Source: an uncultured Mycobacteriaceae bacterium
GTDB taxonomy: Bacteria; Actinomycetota; Actinomycetes; Mycobacteriales; Mycobacteriaceae
Assembly: GCA_902826815.1 (NCBI GenBank)
Contig: CADEGF010000001.1
Location: 98,640 to 162,639, forward strand
Direction: 5' to 3'
DNA length: 64,000 nt
A program made the translations under genes and the position numbers. The notes beneath the pieces are model-generated. The model worked only from the letters and a program-made list of their open reading frames with translations, did no database searches and was not told the origin of the DNA. This document shows, one piece after another, positions 55,090-61,827 of this stretch (its first letter is position 1; every line of letters starts with the position of its first letter).

Positions 55090-55814
55090 CATCCCGAAGC
55101 GCGGCCATCGTCGCCGTCGTCATGGTGCTGGCGGCGCTTCTCAGCCCGGCGACCGCGCGGGCGTCGATCGAGGGGATGTCGGTCTTCCTCGACCCCGGCC
55201 ACAACGGCGCCAACGACGGGTCGATCAGCGGCCAGGTGCCCGACGGTCGCGGCGGCTCCAAGGAATGTCAGACGACGGGAACCTCAACGGCTGACGGGTA
55301 TCCCGAGCACAGCTTCAATTGGGATGTCGCGACACGCGTTCGCGCGGCGCTCGAGCAGATGGGCGTCCACACCCAGATGTCGAGAGCCGACGACTCCTCG
55401 GTCGGACCCTGCGTCGATGCGCGGGCGGCGGCGGCCAACGCAATGCATCCCGACGCCGACGTCAGCATCCACGCCGACGGCGGCCCGACGTCCGGACACG
55501 GCTTCCACGTCAACTACTCGGCACCCCCGCTCAACGATGCGCAAAGCGGGCAGGCCGTCACGTTGGCGACCGACATGCGTGACGCGCTGATCGCCGCAGG
55601 GCTGGCACCGTCGACGTATCTCGGCACGAACGGTTTGTACGGCCGCGCCGACCTCGCGGGCCTCAACCTCGCCGAATATCCGGCCGTACTCGTGGAGACG
55701 GGCAACATGCGCAATGCCGAAGAAGCGGCAGAGATGGAGACGGCCGAGGGGCGGCAGCGCTACGCAGACGCCATCACCGCAGGCATCGTCGCGTACCTGA
55801 CCCAGAAACAATAA
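55086..55814 (+). CDS. N-acetylmuramoyl-L-alanine amidase (Rv3717/Ami1-like)
   Basis: A 242-residue exported amidase_3 protein. Signal peptide: SAAIVAVVMVLAALLSPATA. The zinc triad is His in LDPGHNG, Glu in YPEHSFN and His in SIHADGG; the catalytic Glu is in LVETGNMRN. It cleaves the amide bond between muramic acid and the stem peptide during growth or division. It has no separate binding domain, as in Rv3717. The GTG at 55086 overlaps the kinase stop (55083 GTG is an alternative). The pair looks like a coupled sensor-effector unit. Confidence 0.92.
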   Translation: MTSRSAAIVAVVMVLAALLSPATARASIEGMSVFLDPGHNGANDGSISGQVPDGRGGSKECQTTGTSTADGYPEHSFNWDVATRVRAALEQMGVHTQMSRADDSSVGPCVDARAAAANAMHPDADVSIHADGGPTSGHGFHVNYSAPPLNDAQSGQAVTLATDMRDALIAAGLAPSTYLGTNGLYGRADLAGLNLAEYPAVLVETGNMRNAEEAAEMETAEGRQRYADAITAGIVAYLTQKQ

Positions 55815-55817
55815 GGG

Positions 55818-55913
55818 CGGGTTCGGGAGGACATTCGAGGCGCTTCACATTAGTCTCGCGCGGTCGACTTTCACCTCATGCCGACTCTTTGGATTAAGTC
55901 ACTCCCGAACCCG
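55818..55913. repeat. distant 12-bp inverted repeat
   Basis: CGGGTTCGGGAG at 55818-55829 and CTCCCGAACCCG at 55902-55913 are exact inverted copies 72 bases apart, in the space between the amidase and the LLM gene, which converge. They could form a large loop or the ends of a small palindromic element. Confidence 0.4.
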
Positions 55914-55970
55914 TCGTGCGATCGACTGTACGCCTGTGATAACGGTCACGCCAGAGGCAATTTTCGTCGC

Positions 55971-56891
55971 TCAGGAGTCCAACGACCGCAGCAGCGCCCG
56001 GGTGCGTTCGCGCACGTCAGGGGCGGCGTCGAAGACGACCGCGGAGAACTCGTCGACGCCGGCGGCGGCCAGTTCGTCCAGTCGGTCGGAGACGGTCTGC
56101 TCGTCGCCGATGATCGCGGCGTCCTCGGGGTTGGCGTACCCCTCGCGGTCGAGCATTGCCCGGTAGGACGGCAGGTATCCGTACGTCCCGAACTGCTCGG
56201 CGGCCTGCGCCCGTGCGCCCGTGACGTCGTCGGTGACGCTGATCGGCAGGCCCGCCACCACCCGAACCGCGCCGTCCGGCCTGCCCGCCTCGGATGCCGC
56301 ATCCCGCAGCGTCGGGCCGACGTGCTCGCTCAGCGTCTTCGGCCCGCACATCCACGTCAGTGTGCCCGCCGTGCGGCGGCCGCACAGCTTCAGCATCTGC
56401 GGCCCCAGCGCGGCGAGATAGATGTCCGGCGTCGGCGCGTCGGCGATCTGCAGCGACCCACGTGCGGTCACCGTTTCACCGACCGCGTCGACGGGCTCGC
56501 CCGCGAGGAGCGGCTCGAGGGCGTCGAGGTACTCGCGCATTCGCCGCACCGGCTTGTCGTAAGGGATTCCCCACATCCCCTCGGTGACCACCTGATGCGT
56601 CATGCCGAGACCGAGGATGAACCGGCCGCCTGCAATCTTGTTCAGCGTCAACGCCCGTTGCGCCATCAGCACCGGATGCTGGTTCTGGATCGGCAGCACC
56701 GCAGAGCCGACCTCGATGCCGTCGACCTCCCGCATGGCCACCGCGAGGACCGTAAGCAGGTCGCCGTCGGACGGCATCTGCGCCATCCAGACCCGGCGGA
56801 AACCCTCGTCGCGCATCTTCGCGAGAGCGTTCACCGTGGAATCGATCGACGATGCACCGACCGTGCTGACGAGGTTGAGGCTGATCCGCAT
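55971..56891 (-). CDS. LLM class F420-dependent oxidoreductase
   Basis: A 306-residue TIM-barrel protein of the bacterial luciferase-like superfamily. N-terminal and mid motifs (AKMRDEGFRRVWMAQMPSDG, LNKIAGGRFILGLGM, EYLDALEPLLAGEPV) match the F420-dependent mycobacterial group. It would use F420 to reduce or oxidise a small organic substrate in the cytoplasm. The number of such genes in mycobacteria is large, so the substrate cannot be named. It converges with the amidase. Confidence 0.88.
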   Translation of the reverse strand: MRISLNLVSTVGASSIDSTVNALAKMRDEGFRRVWMAQMPSDGDLLTVLAVAMREVDGIEVGSAVLPIQNQHPVLMAQRALTLNKIAGGRFILGLGMTHQVVTEGMWGIPYDKPVRRMREYLDALEPLLAGEPVDAVGETVTARGSLQIADAPTPDIYLAALGPQMLKLCGRRTAGTLTWMCGPKTLSEHVGPTLRDAASEAGRPDGAVRVVAGLPISVTDDVTGARAQAAEQFGTYGYLPSYRAMLDREGYANPEDAAIIGDEQTVSDRLDELAAAGVDEFSAVVFDAAPDVRERTRALLRSLDS

Positions 56892-56930
56892 GCCGTCTAT
56901 CGAAGCATGCGCGTGAAACGATGTTCAGCC

Positions 56931-57006
56931 ATGACCACCGAAGACGAGCTCGAGTGAGGATCGCAGCGAGGCACGAGCGAGGACCGGAGCGAAAGCGAGT
57001 CGAGCC
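56931..57006 (+). promoter_or_regulatory. short leader ORF and GAGCGA-rich stretch before the TDT transporter
   Basis: ATG 56931 opens an 8-codon frame MTTEDELE, stop TGA 56955-56957. Then 49 purine-rich bases (GCAGCGAGG, GAGCGAGG and GGAGCGAAAGCGAG) run to the real ATG 57007, whose first codons (ATGACCACCGA) copy the leader's. The duplication of the start and the GAGCGA repeat look like a mobile-type mycobacterial repeat or a leader peptide. Confidence 0.45.
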
Positions 57007-58122
57007 ATGACCACCGAGCTGGCGCGGCTGCAGAACTTCGGGCCCAATTGGTTCGCCTCGGTGATGGGAACCGGCATCGTGGCCACGGCGGGCGTCACGC
57101 TGCCCGTGCATGTGCCCGGGCTGCGCGGGTTCTCCCACATCGTCTGGGTGGTGGCCGCCGTGCTTCTGGTGGTACTCGTCGTCGCGGTGACCATCCAGTG
57201 GGCCCGCCACCCGACGGTGGCCCGCAGCCATGTACGCAATCCCCAGATGTCGCATTTCTACGGTGCCGCGCCGATGGCGCTGATGACGGTGGGCGCAGGC
57301 GCACTGCTGACCGGTAGAGACCTGATCGGCGGTCGGATCGCCGTGGACCTGGCCTGGGTGTTGTGGACGACGGGCACCATCGGCGGTCTTTTCACCGCGG
57401 CGACGATCCCGTTCGTGATGTTCACGCAGCTCAACGTCGAGCCGGACGCGGCGTTCGGCGGCTGGCTGATGCCGGTGGTGCCGCCGATGGTGTCGGCTGC
57501 GGTGGGCGCCCTGCTGATCCCTCACATGGCGCCAGGCACTTGGCGCACCACGATGCTCTACGGCTGCTACGCGATGTTCGGCCTGTCCCTGATCGCAGCA
57601 CTGATCATCATCTCGATGATCTGGAGCAGGCTCGCGCTCTACGGGACGTCGGGGACGACGCGGGTGCCGACACTGTGGATCGTGCTCGGCCCGCTCGGGC
57701 AGGGCATCACGGCGGCGGGCCTGCTCGGCGCGAACGCCGCGCTGGCCGTCCCGCAGCAAATCGCAGGTGCGATGAACGTCTTCGCGGTGCTGTTCGGCGT
57801 TCCGGTGTGGGGATTCGCGGTGCTGTGGATCACGCTGGCCACCCAGCTGACCGTGCGCACGCTGCGGCGCGGGATGCCGTTCGCCCTGACCTGGTGGAGC
57901 CTGACCTTCCCGGTCGGGACCTTCGTCACCGGCACCACGCAGCTGGCCAACCACACCGGGCTGCCCGCGTTCCGGATCGCCTCGGCCGTCGCCTACTTCG
58001 CGCTTCTGGGGACGTGGGGGCTGGTCGCGGTGCAGACCGCGCGCGGCAGCCTCCGCGGGAATCTGTTCGTGCCGCCGCCGACGGCGGGGCCGATCAAGGC
58101 GGTGAAGGACCCGCCCAAGTAG
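57007..58122 (+). CDS. TDT family transporter (tellurite-resistance/dicarboxylate, TehA/Mae1-like)
   Basis: A 371-residue, ten-segment membrane protein. The family start LQNFGPNWFASVMGTGIVAT is clear, and the helices are separated by short loops (MSHFYGAAPMALMTVGAGAL, VDLAWVLWTTGTIGGLFTAA). Members include malate/C4-dicarboxylate permeases and anion channels such as SLAC1 and TehA; substrate is open. A 76-base leader with a copy of its own start precedes it. It is convergent with fadA2 over a stable hairpin. Confidence 0.88.
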   Translation: MTTELARLQNFGPNWFASVMGTGIVATAGVTLPVHVPGLRGFSHIVWVVAAVLLVVLVVAVTIQWARHPTVARSHVRNPQMSHFYGAAPMALMTVGAGALLTGRDLIGGRIAVDLAWVLWTTGTIGGLFTAATIPFVMFTQLNVEPDAAFGGWLMPVVPPMVSAAVGALLIPHMAPGTWRTTMLYGCYAMFGLSLIAALIIISMIWSRLALYGTSGTTRVPTLWIVLGPLGQGITAAGLLGANAALAVPQQIAGAMNVFAVLFGVPVWGFAVLWITLATQLTVRTLRRGMPFALTWWSLTFPVGTFVTGTTQLANHTGLPAFRIASAVAYFALLGTWGLVAVQTARGSLRGNLFVPPPTAGPIKAVKDPPK

Positions 58123-58127
58123 TCGCC

Positions 58128-58167
58128 CCGTGTTGCCGTCGGGTCGGGGGGTCAGACGACAACACGG
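58128..58167. terminator. hairpin between convergent TDT and fadA2 genes
   Basis: Arms of 15 bases (58128-58142 and 58153-58167) with two mismatches and a 10-base loop lie five bases after the TDT stop. No T-run. Position and symmetry suit a bidirectional terminator. Confidence 0.55.
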
Positions 58168-58227
58168 AGCTATCCCATGTATCGACGCGCCCCGCGGGGC
58201 CGTTACACGCCGGCTGAAATTCCTTCG

Positions 58228-59538
58228 TCAGGCCTCGAGGATCGCCGCGACGCCCTGCCCGCCAGCTGCGCAGATGGAGATCAGCCCGCGCAAGGGGCGT
58301 CCGTTCGCCCCAGAAGATTGAGCCTTTTTTTCGGCGAGCTGCTTGGCCAGCTGCGCGACGATCCGTCCGCCGGTCGCGGCGAACGGATGGCCCGCCGCAA
58401 GCGACGACCCGTTGACGTTGAGTTTGGACCGGTCGATCGAGCCGAGCGCCTTGTCGAGGCCGAGGCGTTCCTTGCAATACTCCTCGGACTCCCAGGCGGT
58501 AAGCGTCGCCAGCACAACGGAGGCGAACGCCTCGTGGATCTCGTAGAAGTCAAAGTCCTGCAGGCTCAGGCCGTTTCGGGCGAGCAGTCGCGGGACGGCG
58601 TAGGTCGGCGCCATCAGCAGGCCGTCGCGGCCGTTGACGTAGTCCACGGCCGCGGTCTCGCCGTCGACGAAGTACGCCAGCACCGGGTGGCCGTGCGCCT
58701 TGGCCCATTCGTCGGACGCCAGCAGCGCAACCGAAGCGCCGTCGGTCAGCGGGGTCGAGTTGCCCGCCGTCATCGTCGCGTCGCCGGAGCGCACCCCGAA
58801 CACCGGCTTGAGCTTGGCCAGCTTCTCGACCGACGAATCGGCCCGCAGGTTGTTGTCCCGGTACAGCCCGAGGAACGGGCTGACCAGATCGTCGAAGAAG
58901 CCGCGATCGTAGGCGGCCGCCATGTTCTGGTGGCTGGCCGCGGCCAGCTCATCCTGGTCGACCCGCTTGATGCCCATCTCTTTGGTCGTGACGGCGGCGT
59001 GCTCGCCCATCGACATCCCGGTGCGCGGCTCGCTGTTCACCGGGATCTCGACACCGAGTGCGGCGGGCAGCTTGCCGACCAGCTTGAGCCGGTCAACGTT
59101 CGACTTGGACCGGCGCAACCCGAGCAGGACCCGGCGCAGATCGTCGCCGAACGCGATCGGGGCGTCCGACGCCGTGTCGACCCCGCCTGCGGCGGCCGCC
59201 TCATATCGTCCCGCCGCGACGCCGTCGGCCGCGGCGATGGTCGCCTGCAGTCCAGTCCCGCACGCCTGCTGGATGTCGAAGGCGGGCGTATAGGACGACA
59301 GCGCGCTGCCGAGCACGCATTCGCGCATCAGGTTGAAGTCGCGGCTGTGCTTGAGCACCGCGCCGCCGATCACCGCGCCGAGCCTCTCGCCTGCCAGGTC
59401 GAAGCGGTCGATCAAGCCGCTCAGCGCGGCGGTGAACATGTCCTGGTTGGAGGCGTTCGCATAGGCGCCGTCGGAGCGCGCGAACGGGATGCGGTTGCCG
59501 CCGAGGATTGCGACCCGCCGGTGGGTATCACTAGCCAT
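58228..59538 (-). CDS. fadA2: acetyl-CoA acetyltransferase (thiolase) FadA2
   Basis: A 436-residue thiolase. The acylated Cys is in DIQQACGTGLQATI, the His in EIHEAFASVV, and the second Cys in ICAAGGQGVA. The loop NVNGSSLAAGHPFAATGG is also typical. It cleaves 3-oxoacyl-CoA to acetyl-CoA in beta-oxidation, or runs in reverse. The start at ATG 59538 was chosen because it gives the family N-terminus RRVAILGGNRIPFARSDGAY; an in-frame start 16 residues upstream overlaps the fabG4 promoter. Orthologue of Rv0243, divergent from fabG4 with 46 bases between. Confidence 0.93.
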   Translation of the reverse strand: MASDTHRRVAILGGNRIPFARSDGAYANASNQDMFTAALSGLIDRFDLAGERLGAVIGGAVLKHSRDFNLMRECVLGSALSSYTPAFDIQQACGTGLQATIAAADGVAAGRYEAAAAGGVDTASDAPIAFGDDLRRVLLGLRRSKSNVDRLKLVGKLPAALGVEIPVNSEPRTGMSMGEHAAVTTKEMGIKRVDQDELAAASHQNMAAAYDRGFFDDLVSPFLGLYRDNNLRADSSVEKLAKLKPVFGVRSGDATMTAGNSTPLTDGASVALLASDEWAKAHGHPVLAYFVDGETAAVDYVNGRDGLLMAPTYAVPRLLARNGLSLQDFDFYEIHEAFASVVLATLTAWESEEYCKERLGLDKALGSIDRSKLNVNGSSLAAGHPFAATGGRIVAQLAKQLAEKKAQSSGANGRPLRGLISICAAGGQGVAAILEA

Positions 59539-59559
59539 GCACCCATAGTACCCACCCTT

Positions 59560-59575
59560 CTTACTCTGGAGTAAG
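59560..59575. promoter_or_regulatory. fadA2/fabG4 operator palindrome
   Basis: CTTACTC-TG-GAGTAAG is a perfect 7+2+7 palindrome in the 46-base divergent intergenic region, nine bases before the fabG4 start and 21 before the fadA2 start. It shares TTACT...GTAA with the fadE5 palindrome at 51336. Confidence 0.6.
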
Positions 59576-59584
59576 TTCGTCCCC

Positions 59585-60973
59585 ATGGCTACCGACCTGT
59601 ACTCACAACTCGTTCACTCGGCGCCCGGAAATTTCCTCGCCAAGCAGCTCGGCATCCCCCAGCCGGAGACGCTGCGCCGCTACCGCGCCGGTGATCCGCC
59701 GCTGGCCGGATCGCTGCTCATCGGTGGCAGCGGTTCGACTGCCGGCTCAACCGGCGGTGGCCGCGTCGTCGAACCGATGCGCCTCGCCCTCGCCGAGGAC
59801 TACGACGTGGTGTCCAACAACCTCGGCGGGCGCTGGGCCGACTCGTTCGGCGGGCTGGTGTTCGACGCCACCGGCATCACCGAGCCGGCCGGGTTGAAGG
59901 CGCTCTACGAGTTCTTCACGCCCCTTCTTCGCAACATCGGGCCGTCGGGCCGCATCGTCGTCGTCGGCACCACGCCAGAAGAGGCAGGCAGCCCGCACGA
60001 GCAGATCGCACAGCGGGCGCTCGAGGGCTTCACCCGTTCGCTTGCCAAGGAGATGCGGCGGGGCGCAACGGTGTCGCTGGTCTATCTCTCCCCCGACGCC
60101 AAGCCCGCCGCCACCGGACTCGAGTCGACCCTGCGCTTCCTGCTGTCGGGCAAGTCGGCCTACGTCGACGGCCAGGTGTTCCGGGTCGGCGCGGCCGACG
60201 CCGCCCCACCCGCCGACTGGGACAAGCCGCTCGACGGCAAGGTCGCACTCGTGACGGGTGCCGCGCGCGGTATCGGCGCCACCATCGCCGAAGTGTTCGC
60301 GCGTGACGGCGCGAAGGTCATCTGTGTCGACATGAAGGCCCCCGACGGTGCTCCCGATCTGCTTGGGGAAACCGCCACCAAGGTGGGCGGCACCGCGCTG
60401 ACCCTGGACGTGACCGCCGCCGACGCCGTCGACCGCATCTCCGAACACGTGCGCGAGCACTATGACGGCCGCCTCGACATCCTTGTCAACAACGCGGGCA
60501 TCACCCGCGACAAGCTGATGGCCAATATGGACGAGTCGCGGTGGGATTCCGTCGTTGCGGTGAATCTCCTTGCCCCGCTGCAACTCACAGAAGGCCTCGC
60601 CGACAACGGGACTCTCGCTGAGAATGGGCGCGTGATCGGGCTTTCGTCGATGGCGGGTATCGCGGGCAACCGCGGCCAGACGAACTATGCGGCGACGAAG
60701 GCGGGCATGATCGGCCTGACCGACGCACTCGCCCCGAAACTCGCCGAGTTGGGCGTCACCATCAACGCCGTCGCACCCGGCTTCATCGAGACGAAGATGA
60801 CCGAGGCAATCCCGCTGGCCACCCGCGAGGTCGGGCGCAGGCTGAACTCGCTGTACCAGGGCGGTAAGCCCGTCGACGTCGCCGAGACCATCGCCTACTT
60901 CGCAAGCCCGGCGAGCAACGCCGTAACCGGGAACACGATCCGGGTCTGCGGACAGGCCTGGCTGGGCGCCTAG
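59585..60973 (+). CDS. fabG4: high-molecular-weight ketoacyl reductase FabG4
   Basis: A 462-residue HMwFabG, orthologous to Rv0242c (slightly longer). The N-terminal half is the flavodoxin-like domain ([20 protein letters not shown]). The C-terminal half is the active SDR domain: [38 protein letters not shown], then Ser355, Tyr368 and Lys372 in the catalytic triad. It reduces 3-ketoacyl-CoA/ACP, preferring NADH. It is divergent from fadA2 and nine bases upstream of htdX, making one beta-oxidation/fatty-acid synthesis module. Confidence 0.94.
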   Translation: MATDLYSQLVHSAPGNFLAKQLGIPQPETLRRYRAGDPPLAGSLLIGGSGSTAGSTGGGRVVEPMRLALAEDYDVVSNNLGGRWADSFGGLVFDATGITEPAGLKALYEFFTPLLRNIGPSGRIVVVGTTPEEAGSPHEQIAQRALEGFTRSLAKEMRRGATVSLVYLSPDAKPAATGLESTLRFLLSGKSAYVDGQVFRVGAADAAPPADWDKPLDGKVALVTGAARGIGATIAEVFARDGAKVICVDMKAPDGAPDLLGETATKVGGTALTLDVTAADAVDRISEHVREHYDGRLDILVNNAGITRDKLMANMDESRWDSVVAVNLLAPLQLTEGLADNGTLAENGRVIGLSSMAGIAGNRGQTNYAATKAGMIGLTDALAPKLAELGVTINAVAPGFIETKMTEAIPLATREVGRRLNSLYQGGKPVDVAETIAYFASPASNAVTGNTIRVCGQAWLGA

Positions 60974-60982
60974 GCTGAGACA

Positions 60983-61825
60983 GTGACTCAACCGTCTGGG
61001 CTGAAGAACCTGCTGCGCGCCGCGGCGGGCGCACTGCCGTTGGTCCCGCGCGGCGATTCGCTTCCCGACCGCACGCTGACCGTCGACGAGCTCGAGATCG
61101 ACGCCGCCAACGTCGCGGCCTACGCGCATGTCACCGGGTTGCGGTTCGACAACACCGTGCCGTTGACGTATCCATTCGCGCTGACGTTCCCAACTGTGAT
61201 GGCGCTGGTGACCGGGTTCGACTTCCCGTTTGCCGCAATGGGTTCGGTGCACATCGAGAACCACATCAGCCAATACCGCCCGATCGCGGTCACCGACAGC
61301 GTCGGCGTCGCAGTGCATGCGGAGAACCTGCGTGAGCACCGCAAGGGCCTGCTTGTCGACATCGTCACCGATATCAAGGTCGGCAACGACAGCGCCTGGC
61401 ATCAGGTGACGACGTTTCTGCATCAGCAGAAGACGAGCCTGTCCGGCGAGCCGAAGCCGCCGCCGGAGAAGCAGCCCAAGCTCGGCCCGCCGAACGCCGT
61501 GCTGCGGATCACGCCGGGCCAGATCCGTCATTACGCCTCCATCGGCGGGGATCACAACCCGATCCACACCAACTCGGTCGCCGCGAAGCTGTTCGGGTTC
61601 CCGACCGTCATCGCGCACGGAATGTTCAGCGCCGCAGCGGTCCTCGCGAACATCGAGGGGCAGCTTCCGGATGCGGTGAAGTACTCGGTGCGGTTCGCCA
61701 AGCCGGTGGTGCTGCCCGCACAGGCCGGCCTCTATGTCGAGCGGGTCGACGGTGGCTGGGCGCTCAACCTGCTCGACCGCAAGAAGGGCGAGCCCCACCT
61801 GAAAGGCACGGTCACCGCGCTCTAG
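60983..61825 (+). CDS. htdX: (3R)-hydroxyacyl-thioester dehydratase HtdX
   Basis: A 280-residue MaoC-type hydratase/dehydratase with two hot-dog domains, orthologous to Rv0241c. The C-terminal domain carries the hydratase motif with its Asp and His in YASIGGDHNPIHTNSVAAKL; the N-terminal domain (LRFDNTVPLTYPFALTFPTV) binds the acyl tunnel. It dehydrates 3-hydroxyacyl thioesters. It starts with GTG 60983, ten bases after fabG4, so the two are cotranscribed and act in series. Confidence 0.93.
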   Translation: MTQPSGLKNLLRAAAGALPLVPRGDSLPDRTLTVDELEIDAANVAAYAHVTGLRFDNTVPLTYPFALTFPTVMALVTGFDFPFAAMGSVHIENHISQYRPIAVTDSVGVAVHAENLREHRKGLLVDIVTDIKVGNDSAWHQVTTFLHQQKTSLSGEPKPPPEKQPKLGPPNAVLRITPGQIRHYASIGGDHNPIHTNSVAAKLFGFPTVIAHGMFSAAAVLANIEGQLPDAVKYSVRFAKPVVLPAQAGLYVERVDGGWALNLLDRKKGEPHLKGTVTAL

Positions 61826-61827
61826 GG

